Assembly: GCA_041941305.1 (NCBI GenBank)
Contig: JBGTQJ010000011.1
Span: 62,001-126,000 of the forward strand
DNA length: 64,000 bases
From: JANSWP01 sp041941305
Lineage (GTDB): Bacteria; Bacteroidota; Bacteroidia; Chitinophagales; Saprospiraceae
Reading direction: 5' to 3'
Shown here: positions 7,498 through 15,976 of the stretch, in pieces
Layout: every line of letters starts with the position of its first letter
Numbering within the stretch: the first letter of the stretch is position 1
Made by a program: the position numbers and the translations under genes
The notes under the pieces: model-generated
What the model saw: only the letters and a program-made list of their open reading frames with translations
What the model was told of the DNA's origin: nothing
Database searches by the model: none

Positions 7498-8847
7498 ATG
7501 GACATCGCCATTTTAGGAAACGGCATTAGCGGCATTACTGCTGCAAGGTATATTAGAAAATTGAGCGACCACCAAATTACAGTCGTTTCTACCGAATCAG
7601 ATTACTTCTTTTCTCGCACAGCTCTGATGTATATCTACATGGGACATATGCGACTTGAGGACACTCAACCATATGAAAATTGGTTCTGGAAAAAAAACAG
7701 AATTGATCTCAAAAATGCCTATGTCGAAAAAGTAGATACCCAAAACAAGCAACTCCTGTTTAATGATGGAGACTCATTGAGTTATGATAAACTCATCATT
7801 GCCTGTGGTTCAAAGCCCAATAAGTTTGGTTGGCCTGGGCAGGATTTAGATGGGGTACATGGGCTCTATTCTCTACAAGACTTAGAAGCTTTGGAAAGAC
7901 ATTCTGCTGACGGGATTAATAAGGCTGTTATCGTGGGAGGAGGTTTAATAGGCATTGAATTGGCCGAAATGTTACACTCTCGTCATATTCCAGTTACATT
8001 TTTAGTTCGGGAGAAGAGCTATTGGAGCGCAGTATTGCCAAAAGAAGAGTCAGAAATGATCAATCGCCATATCCTGGAAAATGGAATTGACTTACAATTG
8101 GAGACAGAACTCAAAGAGATTTGGGGAAAAAAGGACAGTAAGGCTGAGATGATTGTCACCAATAAAGGAGAGAAGATAAAGTGTGATTATGTGGGTTTAA
8201 CAGCAGGAGTAAGCCCCAATATTGACTTTCTACGATTTGGTGAAATTGAATTGGGAAGAGGTGTTTTGGTTAACGAATTTCTTGAAACCAATGTTCCAGA
8301 TGTGTATGCCATTGGTGATTGTGCCCAGGCAAGAAATCCAAGACCGGGCAGGCGTCCAATAGAAGCTATCTGGTATACAGGACGCATGATGGGAGAAACG
8401 GTTGCTTACAATATTTGTGGTGAAAAAGTAGCATACAACCCTGGAATCTGGTTCAACTCTGCCAAGTTTTTCGATATCGAATACCAGGTCTATGGGACAG
8501 TTTTGGCAAGTCCTCCAGAAAATCACAAATCCATATATTGGGAACACCCGGATGGGCGAAAAAGTATTCGAATCATTTATGATGAAAATTCTTCTAAAAT
8601 AGTTGGATTCAACCTCATGGGAGTCCGTTATCGTCACGAAGTTTGCGAAAAATGGCTAAAGGAGGAAGCACACATTGAGGAAGTATTGCAAAATCTCGGA
8701 ATCGCCAATTTTGATCCTGAATTTTATAAGCAATATGAGCCTGAAGTGATAAACATTTACAATCAGCAAACCGGTAGAAACCTGGAATTGAAAAAGAAGA
8801 GGAGCTTAAGAGATGCCATTCGTTTCCTGAGAACTGAAATCGCCTAA
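7498..8847 (+). CDS. FAD/NAD(P)-dependent oxidoreductase
   Basis: The 449-residue flavoprotein has the FAD-binding dinucleotide fold at the N-terminus (AILGNGISGITAARYI), the central NAD(P)H-binding fold (AVIVGGGLIGIELAEML, about residues 142-158), and the second FAD contact VPDVYAIGDCAQ. This is the pyridine nucleotide-disulfide oxidoreductase fold of the NirB-N/rubredoxin reductase type; there is no CxxxxC redox disulfide, so it is not a disulfide reductase. The C-terminal 130 residues have no motif I recognise. The next gene, 21 nt downstream, encodes a membrane 4Fe-4S protein; the two presumably pass electrons between NAD(P)H and the Fe-S protein. Confidence 0.82.
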   Translation: MDIAILGNGISGITAARYIRKLSDHQITVVSTESDYFFSRTALMYIYMGHMRLEDTQPYENWFWKKNRIDLKNAYVEKVDTQNKQLLFNDGDSLSYDKLIIACGSKPNKFGWPGQDLDGVHGLYSLQDLEALERHSADGINKAVIVGGGLIGIELAEMLHSRHIPVTFLVREKSYWSAVLPKEESEMINRHILENGIDLQLETELKEIWGKKDSKAEMIVTNKGEKIKCDYVGLTAGVSPNIDFLRFGEIELGRGVLVNEFLETNVPDVYAIGDCAQARNPRPGRRPIEAIWYTGRMMGETVAYNICGEKVAYNPGIWFNSAKFFDIEYQVYGTVLASPPENHKSIYWEHPDGRKSIRIIYDENSSKIVGFNLMGVRYRHEVCEKWLKEEAHIEEVLQNLGIANFDPEFYKQYEPEVINIYNQQTGRNLELKKKRSLRDAIRFLRTEIA

Positions 8848-8868
8848 AGAATCTGAAAACCATCCATT

Positions 8869-10683
8869 ATGTCAAACAAAATCAATCATATAACTATACT
8901 TCAAAAAACTGGACTCTCTCTTTTCATTATTGCATTGGGTCTGTTCACCCTTTCTTTGGGATTGGAAAATTATAAACTAAGTCCAGAAAGACTAGAGATT
9001 GATAAGTCTTACCACAAAACGGAGGTTTTAAGTCTGTTGGAAAATTCAGGCATGTATAATAAGACCTATTCTTCCAATTTTGAATTCATTTCAGATTTCA
9101 AGAATGTTTTGAATGATGCTAAAGGAGCTTTGGATCAGCAAGCAAATGAGGGCTTGCCAGAAGGGGTAGATGAATGGAGTTTTCGGATGAGTGATTCTGA
9201 TATAAAGAGATACACTTTAAACACTACGAAATCCTCCAGCACCGGACCAGTTTCTGAGAATAAAGGGATGTTTTTACTTTTAACTATTGGATTAGGTATT
9301 CTTGGTGGCTTTCTATATATCCTTCCTAAATTCAATTTAATCCCAGGTATCAAAAACAACCATATCTATCATAGCCCCATGACTCGAGGATTGAAGTTTG
9401 GTTGGAGGGGATTCTTTTTAGTGATAACAGCTTTAGGTGTTTTGGCTTATGGGTTTTATTACATGAAGAAAGATTTGTTCTGGCCTTTGCTAACAGTTAT
9501 TCTTTTTGCCATTGTTTTTTCCTTGGTCTTTCTTATTGAAAAACAAGGCCGAAACAACCCTCCGAAGTCGGCATCTCCAAATGTGACTGGATGGTTAGGA
9601 ATTTTGACAGGTGTTTATTTAATAGGATTCTATGTTTTGCTTTATTGGTCACCAGAATATTTGACAAGTTGGATTTTGATGACAGATCCTGCGAGTGAAG
9701 TACTGAGTGGAAATGAAGCTAGTCAATGGTTTTTGTATGGCTTTCTCTACACTATTGTCATTCTGGTAATGGGCGTTCGAATGATTGCCAAATATTTACA
9801 CAATAAATACCAAATCATCCGAACCTTTTCTGTGATGTTTTTCCAGACTGCATTTGCTTTTTTAATACCCGAAATACTGATTCGACTCAATCAACCTTAC
9901 TTTGACTTCAAAAATATCTGGCCCCTCGATTATGACTTCTTCTTTGATTTCAACTTAAACAACCTTTTAAATAATGGTGGGCTTGGTCTATTCATGCTGG
10001 TATGGGGAATTGCTCTAATCGTACTTGGAGTTCCCATCATCACCTACTTTTTCGGGAAAAGGTGGTATTGCTCATGGGTTTGTGGCTGTGGTGGTTTAGC
10101 AGAAACCTTAGGGGATCCTTACCGCCAACTTTCAGATAAAAGCCTTCGTGCATGGAAATTTGAAAGATGGATCATACACGGTGTTTTGGTATTTTCTGTC
10201 CTGATGACTGCTCTTGTTCTTTACACTTATTTCACTGGTCAATATAATATTTGGATTTTCAATAGCGATACAGTTCGCACCTGGTATGGATTTTTGATAG
10301 GTGCTGCTTTTGCAGGCGTAGTTGGCACTGGTTTTTATCCTTTGATGGGCAATAGGGTTTGGTGTCGGTTTGGTTGCCCATTGGCAGCTTATTTAGGCTT
10401 GGTTCAAAAATTCAGATCTCGCTTTAGGATTACAACCAATGGGGGGCAATGCATTTCATGTGGCAATTGCTCAACCTATTGCGAAATGGGCATTGACGTT
10501 CGTCACTATGCACAAAGAGGACAGGATGTTGTAAGATCTTCCTGTGTAGGTTGTGGTATTTGTGCCGCCGTTTGCCCCAGAGGGGTTTTGAGATTGGAAA
10601 ATAGTTCGGCTGATATTTCAACCAGAACACAAGAATTGAGGACAATTCATATATCTGAGAATGAAGTAACGATGTTGGTTTGA
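8869..10683 (+). CDS. Polytopic membrane 4Fe-4S protein (NosR/NapH/CcoG-like)
   Basis: The 604-residue protein has an N-terminal TM helix (LSLFIIALGLFTLSLGL), an extracytoplasmic segment of about 90 residues, then some seven further TM helices. The 12-Cys C-terminal part carries the NapH-like elements WYCSWVCGCGGLAE and WCRFGCPLAAYLG after TM helices, and two classical ferredoxin clusters, CISCGNCSTYC and CVGCGICAAVCP. This places it among the NosR/NapH/RdxA membrane ferredoxins. It is the second gene of a pair with the FAD oxidoreductase and likely moves electrons across or into the membrane. The acceptor is unknown; no nitrate, nitrite or nitrous oxide reductase is nearby. Confidence 0.85.
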   Translation: MSNKINHITILQKTGLSLFIIALGLFTLSLGLENYKLSPERLEIDKSYHKTEVLSLLENSGMYNKTYSSNFEFISDFKNVLNDAKGALDQQANEGLPEGVDEWSFRMSDSDIKRYTLNTTKSSSTGPVSENKGMFLLLTIGLGILGGFLYILPKFNLIPGIKNNHIYHSPMTRGLKFGWRGFFLVITALGVLAYGFYYMKKDLFWPLLTVILFAIVFSLVFLIEKQGRNNPPKSASPNVTGWLGILTGVYLIGFYVLLYWSPEYLTSWILMTDPASEVLSGNEASQWFLYGFLYTIVILVMGVRMIAKYLHNKYQIIRTFSVMFFQTAFAFLIPEILIRLNQPYFDFKNIWPLDYDFFFDFNLNNLLNNGGLGLFMLVWGIALIVLGVPIITYFFGKRWYCSWVCGCGGLAETLGDPYRQLSDKSLRAWKFERWIIHGVLVFSVLMTALVLYTYFTGQYNIWIFNSDTVRTWYGFLIGAAFAGVVGTGFYPLMGNRVWCRFGCPLAAYLGLVQKFRSRFRITTNGGQCISCGNCSTYCEMGIDVRHYAQRGQDVVRSSCVGCGICAAVCPRGVLRLENSSADISTRTQELRTIHISENEVTMLV

Positions 10684-10717
10684 GAAACTTTAAAATGCTT
10701 TTAGGTAGCATTGGCTC

Positions 10718-11713
10718 TTAAGAGAAATCTATTTCTGTATTATCCCCTAGATTCAAGCTTTGGCGAAGACCAGTAATGGCTGTATCATTTCCAATAACAG
10801 ACTTCATTAGAACGACCTCTTTGATTGAGGCGTAATTTCCAATAATGGAATTTTTTAAAATTGCAGAGTCTATCCTGGCATGATTTCCAATTGTGACATG
10901 AGGCCCAATAATTGAGTTAATTATTTTACAATCTCTTCCAATGCTTACGGGATGAATGATAATGGAGTTATCAAATTCGGGTAAATTTTCAGATGCATAT
11001 CCCTCTTTATCCAACAGAATCTCATTCGTTTCCAAAAGAATTTCCCGTTTACCACAATCAAACCAATTGTCCACTTTTACACTTGTAAATTCAATTCCTT
11101 TTTCTATCATTCGCATCAAGCCATCCGTTAGCGGAAATTCTGTCCCTGTTCGAATATTATTTTCCAGATTATATTTCAGTCCTTCTAACAATACTGGCAC
11201 CTCTTTTATCTTATAGAAGCCAACCATTGCCATATTTGATTTCGGGATTTTAGGCTTTTCTACCAAACCTTTAATTTTTCCAGCCTCATCGTATTCTACA
11301 ACTCCAAAATTTCTCGGATCGGACACTTTCTTCACTGCAAGACAGGAGGTAGGCGCTTCTACTACTTTTTTCATATCCATTTCTACAATGGTGTCACCAA
11401 AAAATACAACCAATTCGTCTACATCTCTTATCAATTCCCTTGCCGTCCAAATCGCATGACCGGATCCATTTCTTTCTTCCTGGGTTACAAACTCTTTGTT
11501 AATGTCGGGATAGTATTTTTCTACATAATTCTTAATCTTTTCTCCTAAATAACCAATCACAAAAACAAAATCCCGTATGCCTAAATCTGTTAATTGCTCG
11601 ATAATAAAAGAAATAATTGGCTTGCCTGCCACAGGAATCAATGGCTTAGGTTGCGTATAAGTAAGGGGGCGTAAATTTGTCCCAACCCCGGCTACAGGAA
11701 TAATCGCTTTCAT
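10718..11713 (-). CDS. Sugar-phosphate nucleotidyltransferase
   Basis: The 331-residue enzyme begins MKAIIPVAGVGTNLRPLTYT at the ATG at 11713; an upstream in-frame Met at 11752 would add 13 residues not seen in the family. The N-terminal Rossmann-like domain has the activator loop GVGTNLRP and the lysine of QPKPLIPVAGKPI, as in RfbA/ManC/GlmU-type enzymes. The C-terminus has a short left-handed beta-helix of hexapeptide repeats (IGRDCKIINSIIGPHVTIGN). It makes an NDP-sugar (dTDP-glucose or GDP-mannose-like); the exact base and sugar cannot be read. It converges with the Fe-S protein gene. Confidence 0.85.
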   Translation of the reverse strand: MKAIIPVAGVGTNLRPLTYTQPKPLIPVAGKPIISFIIEQLTDLGIRDFVFVIGYLGEKIKNYVEKYYPDINKEFVTQEERNGSGHAIWTARELIRDVDELVVFFGDTIVEMDMKKVVEAPTSCLAVKKVSDPRNFGVVEYDEAGKIKGLVEKPKIPKSNMAMVGFYKIKEVPVLLEGLKYNLENNIRTGTEFPLTDGLMRMIEKGIEFTSVKVDNWFDCGKREILLETNEILLDKEGYASENLPEFDNSIIIHPVSIGRDCKIINSIIGPHVTIGNHARIDSAILKNSIIGNYASIKEVVLMKSVIGNDTAITGLRQSLNLGDNTEIDFS

Positions 11714-12020
11714 AACAGTTTGTAATAAAGTAGGCATTAGGTAGTAATTCATCGTTAAAATTAGCTACTCACAAGACTTTATTCGAAAAGATTTTATTTG
11801 CGAAGCCGTCAACCCCATCCCAAAGGGAGTCCTTCCCAAAGGGATTTTTTGAATTGGACAAGGGGCAAGCTGTCCGCCGCATCCGAAGGAGTCCCTTTGG
11901 GATTTACTCTCAACCGAATAAAGTTTACTGTCTACTTTGAGATTGGGAATGAAGATAAGAAGTTTAAATAATTGCCCTAATGAATGGATAAATTCTTTTG
12001 AAATTACTAGGATGTTCCAA
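11714..12020. repeat. Intergenic inverted-repeat unit built on TCCCAAAGGGA
   Basis: There is no gene in this stretch. ATCCCAAAGGGAGTCCT (11817-11833) and AGGAGTCCCTTTGGGAT (11887-11903) are inverted copies with one mismatch. A second TCCCAAAGGGA lies at 11834-11844, 16 nt after the first. Each TCCCAAAGGGA is itself a small hairpin. The whole 11817-11903 segment could fold into one long stem-loop and looks like a dispersed intergenic repeat of the REP/MITE kind rather than a simple terminator. Confidence 0.6.
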
Positions 12021-13535
12021 TCACATCCAATTTCTCGTATCAATCTCCACTTTATACAAAACAAAGTCGTGAATGGCTTGGGCTTTTTCCAGTTCTATAT
12101 AAGGAATAGACACAGAGCCAGCGGCAGTAAACAAGGTAAGGTTGGCTACATCTTTTCTTCTTTGATATATACTTTGGCGAATTTCGACTGATTGAACTTT
12201 GTACCATTGAAGAAGGGCATGACTCATGGTGAAAATTCCAGATGTAGTGCGAATCCCATCTTCGTTTAAAAAGTATTTCCAATTGCGATGATAACGCAAA
12301 CTCAACAAATACACCAATGGAATTAATAATAACCAAAGCAAAGAAAGCCAACTCCAAATTCGAAATGTCCATACAATCAGCCCTATCGTGGGAAGTATAC
12401 CCATATATAATACCTGTCTCCAGCAAATGAGCTTGCTAATACTGTGTTGTTTAAATTCAAGTGTCTCCTCTTCCTGCCAATACGTACGTCGTATCGCATT
12501 CAAATGAGGTTCATAACAGCCCGGGATATATATAGAACTTCGTCGCCCGATGGCCACTGATGCAGCTTGAGAAAGGCTCACCGCAAACATTTTGAAAATC
12601 TTCTTGATCGGGCTTACATACCAGCGAATAAGTTGGATTTTTTGAAGATTTGCCGATTGTTCTTTTTTGGTAAACAGACCACTTACCATTTTAAAACCTG
12701 AATCTGTTCGCCAAAATTTCAAGCCATAATGTCGAAACATGGTGTTAACCAGTGTCAACAAAAAAGAAATAAAAAGAAAAATTGGAATACCAACCAGCAG
12801 GTACAAAAACCAGGCATTTCTATCCTCCCCAACCCATTTGTCTATATTTTTAAATAAATCAATATTCAATGCATTTTCAATATCATCCAAAAAGCCATAA
12901 AAAAAAGCCATAATGAGACCAACTGTGCGAAGGTGGTTTTGGCTTACTCCGATTTTAAAAAGATCCGTATTGTTTAATTGAAAAAGTAGTTCTTGCCTTT
13001 GAGGTACTTGACTTTTTCCCAACGAAATATCTTCATCCGCATGTTCAATAAGCAACTCTCTTTTTTGAGATTCAACATAATCCCTCAGTGCCACAGCCTG
13101 ATTTTTTCGAAGGGCATTGATTGACAACTCGTTTCCTACTGAACCAGCAGTATCAATATCAATACTTACAACATTGAAAACCTGATGAAGAATACCTTGC
13201 TTAAAGTTGACAGTTTGAATTCTATCAATCGGTACATTGAGTTTGGATTTTCTGAGCACCCCTTTTTCAATTACCAACTCGTCATTTTCTACATAAAAAT
13301 AAAACTTGAAGTAGGCAACGATGGACACAATAGACGCGAAAAAGCCCAAAGCCAGGAAACCCTGCATCCAAAGAGGCGTGCCCCCTTCTTTACCAGGGTT
13401 GAAAAAGAAAACGAGGAAGACCGGCCATAATTGGCGAAAAGCGCCTTTCACAAATCGCAACAAAATAAGAAGGATGGCAACAGAAGATTGCCGGGTGGGA
13501 AAATTCAGAAAGGCCAATTCATCATTCTTCTTCAT
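12021..13535 (-). CDS. Large bacterial-PH-domain membrane protein (YdbT-like)
   Basis: The 504-residue protein is taken from the ATG at 13535 (MKKNDELAFLNFPTRQSS), overlapping the end of the upstream PH gene by 14 nt; a farther start at 13619 would run deep inside that gene. It has three bPH2 (DUF304) modules, each preceded by a TM pair: around residues 60-140 (YVENDELVIEKGVLRKSKLNVPIDRIQTVNF), 230-340 (RTDSGFKMVSGLFTKKEQSANLQKIQLIRW) and 380-500 (EDGIRTTSGIFTMSHALLQWYKVQSV). The Bacillus YdbS/YdbT pair has been linked to resistance to some antimicrobial peptides; the function here is unknown. Confidence 0.85.
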   Translation of the reverse strand: MKKNDELAFLNFPTRQSSVAILLILLRFVKGAFRQLWPVFLVFFFNPGKEGGTPLWMQGFLALGFFASIVSIVAYFKFYFYVENDELVIEKGVLRKSKLNVPIDRIQTVNFKQGILHQVFNVVSIDIDTAGSVGNELSINALRKNQAVALRDYVESQKRELLIEHADEDISLGKSQVPQRQELLFQLNNTDLFKIGVSQNHLRTVGLIMAFFYGFLDDIENALNIDLFKNIDKWVGEDRNAWFLYLLVGIPIFLFISFLLTLVNTMFRHYGLKFWRTDSGFKMVSGLFTKKEQSANLQKIQLIRWYVSPIKKIFKMFAVSLSQAASVAIGRRSSIYIPGCYEPHLNAIRRTYWQEEETLEFKQHSISKLICWRQVLYMGILPTIGLIVWTFRIWSWLSLLWLLLIPLVYLLSLRYHRNWKYFLNEDGIRTTSGIFTMSHALLQWYKVQSVEIRQSIYQRRKDVANLTLFTAAGSVSIPYIELEKAQAIHDFVLYKVEIDTRNWM

Positions 13536-14043
13536 CTGATGAAATTTTACGCGTGATGAATTCCTTGATTTTTTCGGCTTCTTCTTTATGAATACCTGAT
13601 ATGGATAAATCACTTCCACTTCCTCCTGCTGTAAAAACTTTTAAGGTAGAAAGCTCAAACATTTTTTCAACAGGACCAACCGTTATCTCGCAATGTTGCA
13701 TTCTATTAAAAGGGATGGTAGTGATAGTTCTGAACAATACTCCTCTCCGGTAGGCAATATCTTTTTCCCGGAGGGCATAACCTGCAATTTTGTATCCTCT
13801 AATCACAAAAAAAACAGACAAGCTTCCCCAAAGCAACCATAGGCACCAAGCTAAAATACTAAACCATTGCAAACCCCATCGAAACAGTAGGGTGCAAAAG
13901 AGCAATCCAAAACAAAGAAAACTGAAAAATATGGCCGTCCCTATCAATTCAGATTTGATGTAATTCTTATCTAATTGAAGGAAATTGATTTCCTCAAGAT
14001 TTGGAAGTGTATTGATAGAAATTTGTTGATTCTCAAAAATCAT
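13522..14043 (-). CDS. Small bacterial-PH-domain membrane protein (YdbS-like)
   Basis: The 173-residue protein has two close TM helices (about residues 37-85, rich in Leu, Phe and Trp) followed by one bPH2 domain (YALREKDIAYRRGVLFRTITTIPFNRMQHCEITVGPVEKMF...). It is the partner of the larger PH protein, whose start codon lies inside its last codons, so the pair is translationally coupled. Together they resemble the ydbS-ydbT arrangement of Firmicutes. Confidence 0.87.
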   Translation of the reverse strand: MIFENQQISINTLPNLEEINFLQLDKNYIKSELIGTAIFFSFLCFGLLFCTLLFRWGLQWFSILAWCLWLLWGSLSVFFVIRGYKIAGYALREKDIAYRRGVLFRTITTIPFNRMQHCEITVGPVEKMFELSTLKVFTAGGSGSDLSISGIHKEEAEKIKEFITRKISSDEEE

Positions 14044-14401
14044 TTGGCTGGCGATGTGGTTCCAAGGGATGGAGATTTATTTGGTTTCCATCCCTAAAAC
14101 AGGAACTTTAAAAGATTGTTTCTACAAAAGGTGCAATTTAAGAAACTGTTTTGAAATAAGAGGTTGTTTAAATTTCCATGATTGAACGAGAGGGAGCAAA
14201 TTTTGTTCTGAACGAGGCAAATTTTGCAGCCAGATGCGGGCAATCTGGCGAAAAATTTAACGAAGTGCAGGGTAAAATTTGTCGCTCGCAGCCAATTGAT
14301 GGAATTTTAAACAAGCTCTAAGCACCTTAAGCCGATCCAATGATTGAACTACTAATTAATTCAAATGGGAATAGATAAAGATTAATAAGGTCGGATTAAA
14401 A
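14044..14401. repeat. Nested palindromic element (element A) between dapA and the PH genes
   Basis: A 161-nt imperfect palindrome spans 14159-14319. The outer arms AGAGGTTGTTTAAATTTCC(AT) and its complement at 14299-14319 agree in 19 of 21 bases. The centre is a perfect 7-bp hairpin, GCCAGAT (14229-14235) and ATCTGGC (14243-14249). In between, A/T-rich blocks containing AAATTTTG recur in both orientations. Directly before it, 14141-14157 reads AGAAACTGTTTTGAAAT, which is identical to the terminal repeat of element B at 34447. There is no ORF, so this is a likely non-autonomous repeat (MITE/REP-like). Confidence 0.65.
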
Positions 14402-15301
14402 TCACACCAGCTGCGGCAATTGAATTACCTTTTTCAACTCTTTTTTCAAACTGTTGTACGTCCTGTCAGAAACAGGTACCAGTGGCAGCCTGACTTCCTG
14501 GCTACACAAGCCCATCATTTCTAAAACCGCTTTAATCCCTGAAGGATTTCCATCTACATACAACCAGGGATGTATATCCAACAATAATTCATTCAATTTA
14601 TTCGCTTTTTGAAAATCACCGGCTAAGGCTACATTTACCATTTGAGAAAATTGGGATGGAAAAGCATTGGCAATAACAGAAATTACGCCTTCTCCTCCAC
14701 AGGCAATCATCGGAAGTGCAATTGGATCATCGCCAGAAAGCACCAAAAAGTTTTCAGGCCGTCTTTTGATGATTTGCATAACCTGTGTCATGTCACCCGA
14801 AGCCTCTTTTATAGCGATAAACTTATTACTTGAATGAGCCAAACGAAGGGTGGTTTCGGCAGAAATATTTGAAGCTGTTCTGCCAGGAACATTGTAGATA
14901 ATTATGGGAAGAGGAGATACTGCTTCCAAAGCCATAAAGTGTTGATAAATTCCTTCCTGGCTCGGTTTATTATATGCCGGGCTGGCAGACATAATGGCAT
15001 CAAAACCCTCGAAATTGAAGCCTTTAATATTTTCGACAAGTTGAGCTGTATTATTACTGCCAAAAAGACCGGCAATCAAAGGAACTCTTCCACGAACCAC
15101 CTTTATTGTATGGTCAAATACCTTACGGCATTCTTCACTATTCAAGGTTACCGCTTCCCCTGTAGTTCCAAGTGATACGATGTAATTGACGCCTCCTGCA
15201 ATAATATGCTCAATGATGGATTCCAGTGACAGGAAATCAATTTCACCATTGCTGAAAGGAGTAACGATGGCGACTCCCGTACCTCTAAATAACTGGTTCA
15301 T
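14402..15301 (-). CDS. dapA: 4-hydroxy-tetrahydrodipicolinate synthase
   Basis: This TIM-barrel aldolase condenses pyruvate with aspartate semialdehyde at the branch point to lysine and diaminopimelate. The 299-residue product starts MNQLFRGTGVAIVTPF, has the substrate loop GTTGEAVTL, the catalytic tyrosine in IIYNVPGRTASN and the Schiff-base lysine in IAIKEASGDM. Length and motifs match DapA rather than N-acetylneuraminate lyase. Its first 17 nt overlap the end of the DUF6913 gene, so the two are co-translated. Confidence 0.95.
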   Translation of the reverse strand: MNQLFRGTGVAIVTPFSNGEIDFLSLESIIEHIIAGGVNYIVSLGTTGEAVTLNSEECRKVFDHTIKVVRGRVPLIAGLFGSNNTAQLVENIKGFNFEGFDAIMSASPAYNKPSQEGIYQHFMALEAVSPLPIIIYNVPGRTASNISAETTLRLAHSSNKFIAIKEASGDMTQVMQIIKRRPENFLVLSGDDPIALPMIACGGEGVISVIANAFPSQFSQMVNVALAGDFQKANKLNELLLDIHPWLYVDGNPSGIKAVLEMMGLCSQEVRLPLVPVSDRTYNSLKKELKKVIQLPQLV

Positions 15302-15836
15302 GTGTTGTAGTTTTCATTTTTGTAAGGAAGAAAGTGATTTGTTCCAGGAATGATTTCAGGTCTTTTTTTTCACCATTTTCCAACATAAGTTCATAGCAAT
15401 AGGTCTTTTCCGTAAAAGGACCAACTCTAAATTTTGCATGAGAAAATGCAGCGATATAATCCAAAGCAGGGTGTTTGCTCGTAGAAAGATTGATGAGTAT
15501 GTCAAAAGATTGTTTAATAAAATAATCTACTTTATCGTTTTTGGGTCGCCACTTCCAATCCAGATCTTTTTTATTGAAATGCTCAAAAACAAAGTTTTCA
15601 TTTTTGGGCTGGGCTTTCAGAAATGCAAGTAGCTTAACCTTTTTTCCCTGCTCTTTCAATTTTTTGGTGAAATTCAAAACCACTTTCCGATCATCCAGAC
15701 TAGTCGCTTCAAATAAAATCCCAATTTTTTTGGCACTCTCAAAATTGACGGATTGGTGCTGAACAGAATGCTCTGTCAATTCCTTTTCTAAAAAATAATC
15801 ATGTGTCTGCCTTCGAATTTTTCCAAGAATATTCAT
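15285..15836 (-). CDS. DUF6913-type conserved protein, coupled to dapA
   Basis: This 183-residue cytoplasmic protein has no signal peptide. It starts MNILGKIRRQTHDYFLEKEL and has a Rossmann-like alternation (KKIGILFEATSLDDRKVVLNF, then KKVKLLAFLKA; FDILINLSTSKHPALDYIAAF). I recognise it as the Bacteroidetes family found next to dapA and now called DUF6913. No biochemical role is known to me. The stop lies inside dapA. Confidence 0.75.
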   Translation of the reverse strand: MNILGKIRRQTHDYFLEKELTEHSVQHQSVNFESAKKIGILFEATSLDDRKVVLNFTKKLKEQGKKVKLLAFLKAQPKNENFVFEHFNKKDLDWKWRPKNDKVDYFIKQSFDILINLSTSKHPALDYIAAFSHAKFRVGPFTEKTYCYELMLENGEKKDLKSFLEQITFFLTKMKTTTHEPVI

Positions 15837-15976
15837 AGTTCATGCATAATACAAAGGATAGGGGATAAACCCTTTTCCTCAATTCTCAATAGAATCGTGA
15901 ATTTTAAAAAAAATTATTGTCGGATTTGTTCAACGGGAAAAATGGAAGGGGCTATATATTTTGAGGGTAAATTTAA

